DNA of 64,000 nt from Corynebacterium sp. p3-SID1056. Its GTDB lineage: Bacteria > Actinomycetota > Actinomycetes > Mycobacteriales > Mycobacteriaceae. A program made the position numbers and the translations under genes. Below the pieces are notes generated by a model. The model had not been told where the DNA came from, did not search any database, and was given only the letters and a program-made list of their open reading frames with translations. The stretch is taken from the NCBI RefSeq assembly GCF_025152525.1, contig NZ_JALXXL010000008.1, positions 62,001 to 126,000 of the forward strand, read 5' to 3'. How positions within the stretch are numbered: the first letter of the stretch is position 1; the number at the start of each line of letters is the position of its first letter. Below, in pieces: positions 43,088 to 51,895 of the stretch.

Positions 43088-45649
43088 ATGACCAAAGAGC
43101 AGCATGCCGCGCTGGAAGCGTCCATCGATGCGGCCCGCGAGGCAGCACGGGACTGCGGCATCGACGTAGATTCCCCGCGTATCGGCGCGGACGGCAACCC
43201 GCAGTACCCGAACACCTCCTACGCCTTCGAGATGGAGGGGCTGGAAGACGGTCCCCAGCTCAAAGAGATTGAAGAGGCCCTCGAGGCGCTCGAAGGCGTC
43301 TCCGCGCGCTTGGTCTACAGCACGAAAACCGCGTGGGTGACGGTCCCCAGCACCACATCGATTGTGGAGCTCGAGGAGGTCTTCGCGCGCTTCGGGGTGA
43401 CGGCGACGCTCACGGATTCCACGCTGCGCCGCAGCGTGCTCGGCCGCACCGTTGCGACGCGCCCCTCCCCGCGCCGCGGTGTGCGGGGCTTAAGCGGCCG
43501 CCGCCGGAAGCTGCGCCGCGACGAGCAACTGAGCCTGCGCCGCGCCCGCGCCCAAGGGTTTGTGCGCAGATCGGGAGAGGCGGCGCGGCGCTCGCGGGCG
43601 AAGGAGGACGTGCTCTTTACCGCCCGCGACCTGGTCACCCCGCTGCGCATGTGGGTGGCGGTGCTGCTAACGCTGCCCGTCTTGCTGCTCACCTACGTCT
43701 CCGCGCTGCAATTCGACGGGTGGCAGTGGGCCTGCTTCGCGCTGAGCACCCCGGTGGCGCTGTGGTGCGCGTTCCCCTTCCACCGCGCGATGGCGGGCGG
43801 AGTGCGCCGCGGCATCTCGGCGCTGGACGGCGCCAGCTCCTTCGCCATTCTGGCCTCCTACGTGTGGTCCGCAGCGGTGCTGGTGTTTACCGACGCAGGC
43901 ACACTCACCTGGCGCAACTACGGCGGGTGGCTGCCCTTGCGCATGCCGGAAGAACCGGCGCTCTTCTTCGAGGTCGCCTGCGCCGTGACGTCGCTGCTTT
44001 TGGTCGGCCGCTTCTTCAGCATGCGCGTGCGCCCGCACTTGCAGCAGGAGCTTGCGGCGCGCGTGCCGGACTCGGAGTCGGAGTACCTCGTCCGTCGCCG
44101 CTCGCGCAGCGGCAAGGTGATCGAGGAGCCGCTGGCGGCCGCGGAGATCAACCGCGGCGACGACATCGTCATTGTCCCGGGCGCGATCATCCCCGCAGAT
44201 GGGGAAGTGGTCGGTGGTTCGGGCGAGCTGGAGCCCGAGCTTATCGACGCCCACGAGTCCCGCACCCTCAAAGTCGGCAGCAAGGTCTACGCCGGCTCCA
44301 TCTTGCGCACAGGCAAGGTGAAGATGCGCGTTTCGCGCGTGGGGCACGCGACCCGCTTGTCCACGGTCAACCGTTGGCTGGAACGTGCCTCCCACCACCA
44401 AAACGCCACCACCATGGTGTCGACGCAGGCAGCGAGCCTGCTCATCCCGGCGGCGTACGTGCTCGCCGTGCTGGACTTTGGCATGTGGTGGCTGCTCACC
44501 GGCAACGTCAACGCCGCCTTCGCCACCGCCCTGGCGATCCTCGCCGTGGTGGCACCAGTCGCTCTTGCCATTTCGACGGCGCTGGCCATCCGGCTGGGCA
44601 TCGAGTCCGCGGCCCGCAACGGCATTCTGGTGCGCGACGGTGCCACCTTCCGCATCTTGGAAGCCACCGACGCGGTGGTGTTTAACCGGGTGGGCACCCT
44701 GGTGGAGCCGACGATGACGGTGGAGACCGTCACCGCTGAGTACGGGGAGGACCCGGACCTCGTCTTGTCCGTCGCGGGTGCGCTTTCGGTGGAGTCCGAC
44801 CACCCCTCCTCGCGCGCGCTGGTCAAGGCGGCGCGCGAGGCGCGCGATAAGCGCGACAAGCAAGACGGCGGGCCGACCTGGATCGAGCTGAGCCAGGAGG
44901 ACACGACACCGGACGGTGCAGTCCGCGGCCGCCTCACGCTGACCTACGAGGACCAGCACACCGAGAACCTCGAGGCGATCCTCTGGCGCCCGACAAACCT
45001 CTCCCAGCTCAAAGGCCGCCTTTCGCTGGCGGCAACGGCCGGGGGCACGCCCGTCGTGGTGCGCTGGAAGGGGCGCGATCGCGGCGTGATCACCCTGTAC
45101 GACCCGCCGAAGGCGGACGCGATTACGGCGATCGACCGGCTGGAGTCCATCGGGGCGGAAACGGTCATGCTCACGCGCGACACCTACCCGGTGGCGCGCC
45201 GCTTCGCCGACTTCTTGGGCATCTCGAAGGTGCTCGCCGGCATTACCGCCCCGGACAAGCCGCACGCGGTGCGATCCTTGCATACGAAGGGGGCCACGGT
45301 GGCGATGGTGGGCGACCACACGGCCGCGCGCACCCTGCGCGTGGCCGACGTGAGCATCCTGTACGCCGACGACGCCATCCTGGGCGCCGACATCGGCAAG
45401 GTGGATCAGCTGTGCAACGTCCTGCTCATCCGTCGCGACGTCACCGCGGTGCCGCAGTTGGTCGAGCTCTCGCGCCGGGTGTGCCGCACCATCGACTCCA
45501 ACATGCTGGTGGCCTGGACGTACAACCTCGTCGCGGTGCTCTTAGCCATCGCCGGCGTGTTACCCCCGGTGGGCGCGACGGCGCTGATGCTGGGCAGCTC
45601 TTTGGTTATCGAGTTGCGTTCGGTCCGCGTGCGCCATTTCCCGGCCTAA
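43088..45649 (+). CDS. P-type ATPase-like protein lacking the catalytic residues (pseudo-P1B-ATPase)
   Basis: Protein of 853 residues with the full layout of a heavy-metal P1B pump: an HMA-like N-terminal domain without CxxC, a basic linker, about eight hydrophobic segments, A, P and N domains. Every key motif is changed: the phosphorylated Asp of DKTGT is Asn533 in VVFNRVGTLVEP; the CPC membrane motif is Ala489-Pro490-Val491; TGE is replaced within IDAHESRTLKV; GDGxND reads GDHTAAR (742-748). Only the HP of the N domain (ESDHPSS) remains. The frame is intact and coupled to the hem genes. It cannot be a normal pump; a regulatory or binding role is inference. Confidence 0.88.
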   Translation: MTKEQHAALEASIDAAREAARDCGIDVDSPRIGADGNPQYPNTSYAFEMEGLEDGPQLKEIEEALEALEGVSARLVYSTKTAWVTVPSTTSIVELEEVFARFGVTATLTDSTLRRSVLGRTVATRPSPRRGVRGLSGRRRKLRRDEQLSLRRARAQGFVRRSGEAARRSRAKEDVLFTARDLVTPLRMWVAVLLTLPVLLLTYVSALQFDGWQWACFALSTPVALWCAFPFHRAMAGGVRRGISALDGASSFAILASYVWSAAVLVFTDAGTLTWRNYGGWLPLRMPEEPALFFEVACAVTSLLLVGRFFSMRVRPHLQQELAARVPDSESEYLVRRRSRSGKVIEEPLAAAEINRGDDIVIVPGAIIPADGEVVGGSGELEPELIDAHESRTLKVGSKVYAGSILRTGKVKMRVSRVGHATRLSTVNRWLERASHHQNATTMVSTQAASLLIPAAYVLAVLDFGMWWLLTGNVNAAFATALAILAVVAPVALAISTALAIRLGIESAARNGILVRDGATFRILEATDAVVFNRVGTLVEPTMTVETVTAEYGEDPDLVLSVAGALSVESDHPSSRALVKAAREARDKRDKQDGGPTWIELSQEDTTPDGAVRGRLTLTYEDQHTENLEAILWRPTNLSQLKGRLSLAATAGGTPVVVRWKGRDRGVITLYDPPKADAITAIDRLESIGAETVMLTRDTYPVARRFADFLGISKVLAGITAPDKPHAVRSLHTKGATVAMVGDHTAARTLRVADVSILYADDAILGADIGKVDQLCNVLLIRRDVTAVPQLVELSRRVCRTIDSNMLVAWTYNLVAVLLAIAGVLPPVGATALMLGSSLVIELRSVRVRHFPA

Positions 45650-45666
45650 TTTTTCCCGCGTAAGCT
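45638..45666 (+). promoter_or_regulatory. Possible promoter of hemE
   Basis: TTCCCG (45638-45643), 17-bp spacer, TAAGCT (45661-45666), then 8 nt to the ATG; leaderless start likely. It overlaps the 3' end of the preceding gene. Confidence 0.45.
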
Positions 45667-45674
45667 GGGTGACC

Positions 45675-46721
45675 ATGACCAGACGCGACCTTTCTTCCGC
45701 CCCGCTTCTTGAGGCTGCCAACGGCCGCACTCCTTCGCGCACCCCGGTGTGGTTTATGCGCCAGGCCGGCCGCTCGCTGCCCGAGTACCGCAAGGTACGC
45801 GAGGGCATCCCCATGCTCGATTCCTGCTTCATGCCGGAGCTGCTCGCAGAGATCACGCTGCAGCCGGTACGCCGCCACGACATGGATGCGGCGATCCTCT
45901 TTTCCGACATCGTGGTGCCGCTGAAGGCGGCCGGCGTGGGCGTGGAGATTGTGCCCGGCCGTGGGCCGGTGATGGGGCAGGCGATTCGGACGCGTGCGGA
46001 CGTCGAGAAGCTGCCCGTGCTCGAGCACAATGTGGACGAGGTAGCCAAGGGCATCGAGATCATCCTGGGGGAGCTGAGCGACACCCAGGCCCTGATCGGT
46101 TTTGTCGGCGCGCCCTTTACGCTGGCCAGCTACCTCATCGAGGGCGGGCCGAGCAAGAACCACGAGAAGACGAAGGCGATGATGCACGGCGATCCGGAGA
46201 CCTGGCACGCGCTGATGCGCCGCCTCGTCCCCACGATCACGACGTTTTTGCGCACGCAGGTCGACGCCGGCATTGACGCGATGCAGCTCTTCGACTCCTG
46301 GGCCGGCTTCCTCACCGAGGCGGATTACCGCGAGCACGTGCTGCCGTACTCGACGGAGATCCTCAAGGAGGTCGAGGGCGTGATCCCGCGCATCCACTTC
46401 GGCGTGGCGACTGGCGAGCTGCTTGGCGCGATGTCCGAGGCGGGATCGGAGGTGATGGGCGTGGACTGGCGCGTGCCTCTCGACGTCGCTGCGACCCGGT
46501 TCACCTCACCGCGCGTGCTGCAGGGCAACCTCGACCCCGCGATGCTCTTCGCTGGGCCCGACGTGGTGGAGCAGGAGGTCCGCCGCATCAAGGACGAGGC
46601 CGCGCGCGCGATTGAGGCAGGCACCGCGACCGGCCACATCTTCAACCTCGGCCACGGCGTACTGCCCACCACCGACGCCGGTGCGATCACCGACGCCGTC
46701 GCAATGATCCACGAAGCATAA
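45675..46721 (+). CDS. hemE: Uroporphyrinogen decarboxylase
   Basis: Converts uroporphyrinogen III to coproporphyrinogen III, 348 residues. Signature PVWFMRQAGRSLPEYR at residues 26-41, catalytic Asp in ILFSDIVVPLKAAG, GGPSKNHEKTK, QLFDSWAGFL, and GHIFNLGHGVLP at the end. The ATG at 45675 is used; a GTG two codons upstream is less likely. hemY follows 16 bp downstream. Confidence 0.95.
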   Translation: MTRRDLSSAPLLEAANGRTPSRTPVWFMRQAGRSLPEYRKVREGIPMLDSCFMPELLAEITLQPVRRHDMDAAILFSDIVVPLKAAGVGVEIVPGRGPVMGQAIRTRADVEKLPVLEHNVDEVAKGIEIILGELSDTQALIGFVGAPFTLASYLIEGGPSKNHEKTKAMMHGDPETWHALMRRLVPTITTFLRTQVDAGIDAMQLFDSWAGFLTEADYREHVLPYSTEILKEVEGVIPRIHFGVATGELLGAMSEAGSEVMGVDWRVPLDVAATRFTSPRVLQGNLDPAMLFAGPDVVEQEVRRIKDEAARAIEAGTATGHIFNLGHGVLPTTDAGAITDAVAMIHEA

Positions 46722-46737
46722 GCGAAGGAGTGCTCCA

Positions 46738-48117
46738 TTGAATATCGCCATTGTCGGTGCAGGCCTTGCCGGGTTGACGGCAGCGTTTGAGCTGCGGGGC
46801 TCCGGCCACACCGTCGACGTCTACGAGGGCAGCGACCGCATCGGCGGCAAGCTCTACACCGTGGCTTTTGACGGCGGGCCGACCGATATGGGCGCAGAAG
46901 CGTTCATCGCGCGCCGCCCGGAGGCCAAGCAGCTCGTCGATGAGCTGGGCCTTGCCGACTCGCTGGTCGCGCCCTCGGGCATGCGCTCGCTGCTCTACGT
47001 CGACGGCGAGACCCGCGCGATGCCGGCAGGAGGGATGATGGGCATCCCGTCCACCTCCGAACCCGTGGCACACCTGGTGAGCGAGGAGACGGCGCGCCGC
47101 ATTGATACGGAAGGACAGCGCGAGGGCTTCGAATGGACCGTCGGCGGCGATATGAGCGTCGGCACCCTGGTGCGTGAGCGCTACGGCGACGACGTGGTGG
47201 ACAACATCGTGTCCTCCCTGCTTGGCGGCGTGTACTCGTGCACCGCCGACGACCTGGGTGTGCGCGCCACCGTGCCACAGCTGGCCGAGGAGTTCGACCG
47301 CCTGGCCGCCGACGGCCCGGTGCACTTGTCCACCGCCGTGGCCAACCTGGAGGCGGCTCGTAAAAAGTCCGCTCCTTCGGGGAAGCCGGCACCGATCTTT
47401 GCCACGTTCCGCGAGGGCTACCAGGAACTCTACGAAGCGCTCGCCGAAAAGTCCGGCGCCAATATCTACGTCGACGCGTTCATCTCCGCGATCAGCCGCG
47501 AGGGCGAAGGCTACCGGCTCAAGGGCGGCGAGGACACCGTCTACGACCGTGTTCTTCTGGCCACGCCGGCACCGACGACTGCGCTGCTGCTGCGCGGCAT
47601 CGCCCCGGAGGCCGCCGAGACGCTGCGCACGGTCAAGCTCGCCAACTCCGCCGTTGTCGGCCTGCGCTTCGCGACCGACGAGGGCCTGCCCGAAAACTCC
47701 GGCGTACTCGTGAGCACCGACGCCAAGGACGTGCACGTCAAGGCGTTTACGCTTTCCTCGCGCAAGTGGCCACACCTCGCGGAGCGCGGCGGCGCATTGG
47801 TGCGCGCCAGCTTCGGCCGCTACGGCGATACCGTGGCGATGACCGCCAGCGAGGACGACCTGGTGGATTGGGCCCTCGACGATTTGAAGACGATCACCGG
47901 CTTCGACGGGCGCGCGGCAGGCGTGGAGGAGATCTTCGTGCAGCGCTGGTTCGGCGGCCTGCCGCGCTACGACGAAACGCACTTGGCGACGGTGGCCAGC
48001 GTCAAGGACGAGCTTGCGGATATCCCGGGCGTTGGCGTTGCCGGCGCCTGGGTCGCCGGCGTGGGCGTGCCCGCCGTGATCGGCAGCGCGCGTGAGGCTG
48101 CTCGCGGGCTGGTGTAG
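46738..48117 (+). CDS. hemY: Coproporphyrinogen III oxidase (HemY-type FAD oxidase)
   Basis: FAD enzyme of the protoporphyrinogen oxidase family; in actinobacteria it oxidises coproporphyrinogen III to coproporphyrin III. 459 residues starting at a TTG 7 nt after GAAGGAG. Dinucleotide motif IAIVGAGLAGLTAAFEL, GGKLYTV, a GGVYSCTADDL loop, and a C-terminal FAD motif GVAGAWVAGVGVPAVIGSARE. The later enzymes (ferrochelatase, HemQ) are not in the window. Confidence 0.93.
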   Translation: MNIAIVGAGLAGLTAAFELRGSGHTVDVYEGSDRIGGKLYTVAFDGGPTDMGAEAFIARRPEAKQLVDELGLADSLVAPSGMRSLLYVDGETRAMPAGGMMGIPSTSEPVAHLVSEETARRIDTEGQREGFEWTVGGDMSVGTLVRERYGDDVVDNIVSSLLGGVYSCTADDLGVRATVPQLAEEFDRLAADGPVHLSTAVANLEAARKKSAPSGKPAPIFATFREGYQELYEALAEKSGANIYVDAFISAISREGEGYRLKGGEDTVYDRVLLATPAPTTALLLRGIAPEAAETLRTVKLANSAVVGLRFATDEGLPENSGVLVSTDAKDVHVKAFTLSSRKWPHLAERGGALVRASFGRYGDTVAMTASEDDLVDWALDDLKTITGFDGRAAGVEEIFVQRWFGGLPRYDETHLATVASVKDELADIPGVGVAGAWVAGVGVPAVIGSAREAARGLV

Positions 48118-48165
48118 GGGCGGCGTTTCTCGTCATGTAGCCAGGCCACCGGCTAGATAGCGATA

Positions 48166-48212
48166 GTTGGAGCTCGATTATCTCGAAAAATCCGGGACTA
48201 TCGAACTCCAAC
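48166..48212. repeat. Imperfect 13-bp inverted repeat between convergent genes
   Basis: GTTGGAGCTCGAT and ATCGAACTCCAAC pair with one mismatch around a 21-nt loop. It sits between the hemY and MFS transporter stops. No T run follows, so a classical terminator is uncertain. Confidence 0.55.
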
Positions 48213-48231
48213 TTGCGAACTTTGCAGACCC

Positions 48232-49542
48232 CTACACCAGCGGCGTGCCCTGCTGCTCCGGCAGGACGAACGCGGCGGCCGCGGCCACGGTAAACGCGAC
48301 GGCGAAGACCGCGAAGACGCCGGCGTGGCCACCAAAGACGAGCACCGGTGGGACGATGAGCGGGGCGAGGATGGAGCCGACGCGCCCGAAGGCCGCGGCG
48401 GCACCGGTGCCGGTGGCGCGGATCTGAGTGGGATAGAGCTCCGGGCCGATGGCGTAGAGCGCGCCCCAGGCACCCAGGTTGAACAGGGAGAGCATGCAGC
48501 CGGCGGCGATGATCTGCCAGGGCGCTGCGGCGAGTCCGTAGAGCCCGGCCGAGATCGCGGAGCCGACGAGGAAGACGGCCAGGGTGGTGCGGCGTCCCCA
48601 CACCTCGATGAGCCAGCCGGCCAGGGCGTAGCCGGGCAGCTGGGCGAGCGTGATGAGCAGGGTGAAGCTAAACGAGCGGACCAGGCTGAAACCCTGGTCG
48701 ACCAGCAAGGACGGGATCCAGGTAAACGCACCGTAGTAGGCGAGCGAGACGCAGAACCACACCGTCCAGAAGGCGGCGGTGCGGGCGCGTAGTTCGGGGC
48801 TCCAAATGTGGGTGCTGGTGCTGGCGGGTGCATCCGGAACCTCAACGTTGGCGAGCTGCTCCGCCGGTACGCCCTCCTCAAAGCTGCGCACGACCGCCTC
48901 GGCCTCTTCCTCGCGGCCGCGCGACTCGAGGAAGCGGACGGATTCCGGCAGCTGCATGCGCACATACAGTGCGTACAGCGCCGGGACGGCACCGAGTGCC
49001 AGGCCCCACCGCCAGCCGTTTTCGCCCTCGGCGACGATGAAGGTGCCGATAACGGCGGCCAGGATCCAGCCCACCGCCCAGAAGGCTTCGAGCCACACCA
49101 CCATGCGCCCGCGCACCTTGAGCGGGGCGAACTCGCTGACCAGGGTGGAGGCGACGGGCAGTTCCGCGCCGAGCCCGAGGCCGGTGAGAAAGCGGAAGAT
49201 GAGGAGGACGGCGACCGAGCCCGCCAGTGCGGAGGCGCCCGTGGCCAGGCCGTAGAGCAGCAGGGTGATGGCGAAAACGTGGCGTCGCCCGAGCTTGTCG
49301 GCGGCGAGCCCGCCCAGGGAGGCACCGATGGCCATGCCAATAAAACCGATGGAGGCGATCCAGCTGGTGGTGGTCTTCTCCAGGTCCCAGTGCACGGCGA
49401 GTGCGGCGATGACGAAGGAGACGAGCCCGACGTCCATAGCATCGAGCGCCCAGCCGAGTCCCGAGCCAACCAGGAGTTTCTTGTGTTTGGCGGTGACGGG
49501 GAGCCGGTCGAGTCGTTGCGTGCGGGTGAGGGACTGAGTCAT
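48232..49542 (-). CDS. Major facilitator superfamily transporter (sugar-porter/NiaP-like)
   Basis: Protein of 436 residues with twelve predicted membrane segments. The loop 2-3 motif is LADKLGRRHVFAI, the loop 4-5 motif has VRGRMVVWLE, and PESVRFLESRGR ends the first half; the loop 8-9 copy is IEVWGRRTTL. The style is that of organic-acid or niacin-type MFS carriers with ALDAMDVGL in helix 1. The substrate is not known. The start was set at MTQSLTRTQ because TAGAGT sits 7 nt upstream; the long frame beyond it is antisense to the next gene. Confidence 0.88.
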   Translation of the reverse strand: MTQSLTRTQRLDRLPVTAKHKKLLVGSGLGWALDAMDVGLVSFVIAALAVHWDLEKTTTSWIASIGFIGMAIGASLGGLAADKLGRRHVFAITLLLYGLATGASALAGSVAVLLIFRFLTGLGLGAELPVASTLVSEFAPLKVRGRMVVWLEAFWAVGWILAAVIGTFIVAEGENGWRWGLALGAVPALYALYVRMQLPESVRFLESRGREEEAEAVVRSFEEGVPAEQLANVEVPDAPASTSTHIWSPELRARTAAFWTVWFCVSLAYYGAFTWIPSLLVDQGFSLVRSFSFTLLITLAQLPGYALAGWLIEVWGRRTTLAVFLVGSAISAGLYGLAAAPWQIIAAGCMLSLFNLGAWGALYAIGPELYPTQIRATGTGAAAAFGRVGSILAPLIVPPVLVFGGHAGVFAVFAVAFTVAAAAAFVLPEQQGTPLV

Positions 49543-49549
49543 AGGCGAA

Positions 49550-49555
49550 ACTCTA
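49550..49555 (-). promoter_or_regulatory. -10-like element of the MFS gene
   Basis: TAGAGT on the minus strand, 7 nt before the ATG; leaderless start likely. Confidence 0.4.
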
Positions 49556-49589
49556 GCCCACACCTTGGGCGGAACTGGGTAGAGGCTGC

Positions 49590-49595
49590 TAATCT
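49590..49595 (+). promoter_or_regulatory. -10-like element of the CAP-domain gene
   Basis: TAATCT ends 6 nt before the ATG at 49602; TTGGGC at 49565-49570 is a possible -35 (19-bp spacer). Confidence 0.45.
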
Positions 49596-49601
49596 GCTGG
49601 T

Positions 49602-51110
49602 ATGAGGAAGTATCTTGGACTTGTGCTGGCCGCGACCTGCTCGGCCACAATCGTGGTGGCACCGCAGGCGGCGGCGGAGCCGGTGACAAAGGAGCGCTGC
49701 GTCGCGCTTGTCGACGCCGTGCACAACGCCACCGGCGCACAGCGCTCCGCCGAGGAAGCCGAGCGTGCCGCGCAGGACGCGCTCGAACAGGCGCAGGCGC
49801 GCGTCGAGGAGGCGGAGCAGGAGCGCGACGCGAGCGCAAACATGGTCGCCGACGCCGAGCGCGCGCTCGAGTCCGCGACCAAGGAGCGGGATGTGGCGCG
49901 GGATGCGGTGCCGGAGGGGGTGACGGTGGCGTCGGCAAGAGCGGCGTACGACGGTGCGAAGGCGAGCGAGGAAGCAGCGCGGGCCGCGCTCGAGGAGAGC
50001 AAAGCTGAGGCGCAGGCGCAGTTTGATCGCGGCTCGCTCGGCTTCTTCGAGGCGATGGGGGCTGAGGATGCCGTTGCCGAGCTGCAGACTGACTACCGCT
50101 TTCAGGAGGTAGACGAGGTCACCGGGCAGACCGGGTACCGCATCGCGGACGATACGCGCATCGGCGCGGCGGACGACGCCACGCACCTGGACAACATGAA
50201 GGCCGCGATCGGCTGGCTACCGGAGGCCAACGAGCTGCGAGAAAGTGACGGCCAGCCCGCGCTGCCGGTGTCCGACTTCCTCATGGCGCAGGCGCAGGTG
50301 AACATCAACTGGTCCCAGCAGCTGCCACGCGGGCACTCCGGGAACGGGTGGGACAACCTGTCGTGGAACGCAGAAAACCCCTTTGACGGCTGGTTCCACC
50401 GCGAGCGCCCAATCTACTTCGAGGCGCGGCAGCAGGGGAGGGACCCGTTCTCCGCAGGCGCTGGCCACTACATGGCGCTGGTGAACCCGGCGATGCGTGC
50501 GACTGGGTTTGCGGTAAACACGGAGGAGTTTTTCTACGACGGCTATCCGTGGACCATCGCGCATGCCCAAACCTTCGCCTACAACTGGACGCCGGAGACG
50601 ACATATACGGTTGCGGAGTACACCGAGCGCTTCAACGCCTACTACGACGGGCTCGTCGACGCCATCGAGCACGGCGACGCGGCGAAGCGTAAGGCGCTCG
50701 CGCAGCGCGAAGACGACGTGACCGACGCGCAGCAGATCCTCGAGGCGGCGTACGCGCTGGACGCGGCGGAGCAGACCGTGACCTCGCGCGCCCAGGAGCT
50801 CGACGAGGCGAGAAAAGCACAGCCCGCGCGCGAGGAAGCTGCCGCGCAGGCACTGGCCGAAGCGAAGCAGGTCGCAACCACGCGCGCGCAGGAAGCCGAG
50901 GCAGCACGTACCGCCACGGCCGAGGCCCGCGTGAACACCGAGGCAGCCGAGTCCGCCTACCAGCCGGTAAAGCAGGACTGCGCGAAGCTGACCGGCGCGG
51001 ACAAAGACGGCTCCTCGACCGGCGGCATCATCGTCGGTGTCGTCCTTGGACTGCTCGCCATCATCGGCATTGTGGTGGCGCTGAACCCGGGGCTGCTCCC
51101 GCAGTTCTAA
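49602..51110 (+). CDS. Exported CAP/SCP-like domain protein flanked by coiled coils, membrane-anchored
   Basis: Protein of 502 residues. Signal peptide 1-25 (to AAAEP); Glu/Ala-rich coiled coil about 30-135; a globular middle (about 175-340) with DFLMAQAQVNINWS, GHSGNGWDNLSWN, NPFDGWFHRERP and AGHYMALVNPAMRATGFAV, which resembles a CAP/SCP domain (His and Glu residues in the expected type of context); a second coiled coil about 345-460; and a C-terminal membrane helix (GGIIVGVVLGLLAIIGIVVAL). It would sit as a rod on the outer face of the membrane. Function unknown. Confidence 0.78.
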   Translation: MRKYLGLVLAATCSATIVVAPQAAAEPVTKERCVALVDAVHNATGAQRSAEEAERAAQDALEQAQARVEEAEQERDASANMVADAERALESATKERDVARDAVPEGVTVASARAAYDGAKASEEAARAALEESKAEAQAQFDRGSLGFFEAMGAEDAVAELQTDYRFQEVDEVTGQTGYRIADDTRIGAADDATHLDNMKAAIGWLPEANELRESDGQPALPVSDFLMAQAQVNINWSQQLPRGHSGNGWDNLSWNAENPFDGWFHRERPIYFEARQQGRDPFSAGAGHYMALVNPAMRATGFAVNTEEFFYDGYPWTIAHAQTFAYNWTPETTYTVAEYTERFNAYYDGLVDAIEHGDAAKRKALAQREDDVTDAQQILEAAYALDAAEQTVTSRAQELDEARKAQPAREEAAAQALAEAKQVATTRAQEAEAARTATAEARVNTEAAESAYQPVKQDCAKLTGADKDGSSTGGIIVGVVLGLLAIIGIVVALNPGLLPQF

Positions 51111-51142
51111 CGCGCAGTTCCAACGCGCAGCGCCTAAATAGG

Positions 51143-51148
51143 TAGACT
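51143..51148 (+). promoter_or_regulatory. -10-like element of the DedA-like gene
   Basis: TAGACT ends 8 nt before the ATG at 51157. Confidence 0.35.
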
Positions 51149-51156
51149 TCCTGCCT

Positions 51157-51870
51157 ATGTCGAGCGAGGAACAGGCCAGCCCACAGGCAGAGCAGGAGTG
51201 GTGGGAGCAGCCAGGTATGCCCTGGAACGAAAAGCCCACCAAGGCCGACTACTGGTGCCTGGGCTGGTTTGGTTTCGTTGGCCTGTTCGGGCTGGCGATG
51301 ATCCCGCTGCGCGCCTGGCTGCTCGGTCTGGACCCGCCGATCCTTTTGGCGGTGACGGGCTCGCGGATTGGCGCGGCGTCGACGGGCGCGTTGGCGTCGG
51401 TAGGCGAGGCCCAGCACTGGCTCTTCTACCTGCTTGTCGGCTCGCTGGTGGCGATCAAGTTCGACTGGATTTACTGGTGGGCCGGCAAGCTGTGGGGCCG
51501 CGGCATCCTCGAGGTGCAGGCCCAGAATTCCAAGCGGACCGCGAAAAATATTGCGCGGGTGGAGCAGTGGGCGATGAAGCTGGGTTGGCTGGGAATCTTC
51601 TTGGCGTACGTGCCGATCCCGCTGCCGATCGCGTTTGTGGTGTTCGTGCTGATGGGCATGACGAATATGCCGCTGTGGAAGTTCCTGGTGCTGGACTTCG
51701 TGTCCAAGACGATCTGGTCGCTGGGCTACTTCGCGCTGGGCTGGTCGATTGGCGAGCCGGTGGTCTTCGTGCTGGAGCAGTACGCGCGGGTGGCGAATTG
51801 GATCGCGATCGGCCTGCTGGTTGTCATCTTCATTGGCATCTTCCGCAGGCAGGGCAAACAAGCCAAGTAA
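51157..51870 (+). CDS. DedA/SNARE-associated family membrane protein
   Basis: Protein of 237 residues. A soluble N-terminus to about 40 is followed by about five hydrophobic segments. [13 protein letters not shown], then [35 protein letters not shown] in outline (key residues G-W-L-G-I-F-L-A and P-x-P) resemble DedA-type lipid or ion flippases. hemL starts 25 bp downstream. The family call is moderate. Confidence 0.72.
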   Translation: MSSEEQASPQAEQEWWEQPGMPWNEKPTKADYWCLGWFGFVGLFGLAMIPLRAWLLGLDPPILLAVTGSRIGAASTGALASVGEAQHWLFYLLVGSLVAIKFDWIYWWAGKLWGRGILEVQAQNSKRTAKNIARVEQWAMKLGWLGIFLAYVPIPLPIAFVVFVLMGMTNMPLWKFLVLDFVSKTIWSLGYFALGWSIGEPVVFVLEQYARVANWIAIGLLVVIFIGIFRRQGKQAK

Positions 51871-51881
51871 GCCGGATGCCC

Positions 51882-51887
51882 TAGGAT
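51882..51887 (+). promoter_or_regulatory. -10-like element of hemL
   Basis: TAGGAT ends 8 nt before the ATG at 51896; no ribosome site. Confidence 0.4.
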
Positions 51888-51895
51888 TGGCGGGT

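Noticed and set aside
43667..45319. 550-codon open frame antisense to the pseudo-P-type ATPase gene
   Set aside because: Arg/Gly/His-rich shadow translation without motifs. The plus strand shows clear family structure, even though degenerate.
47368..47385. KKSAPS in HemY as another copy of the SAAAD repeat
   Set aside because: Only AAAAAGTCCGC matches; the right half of the palindrome is missing, so chance similarity is likely.
49543..49938. N-terminal extension of the MFS transporter frame
   Set aside because: Pro/Arg-rich shadow of the CAP-domain gene; the transporter's normal N-terminus and a -10-like element fit the ATG at 49540-49542.
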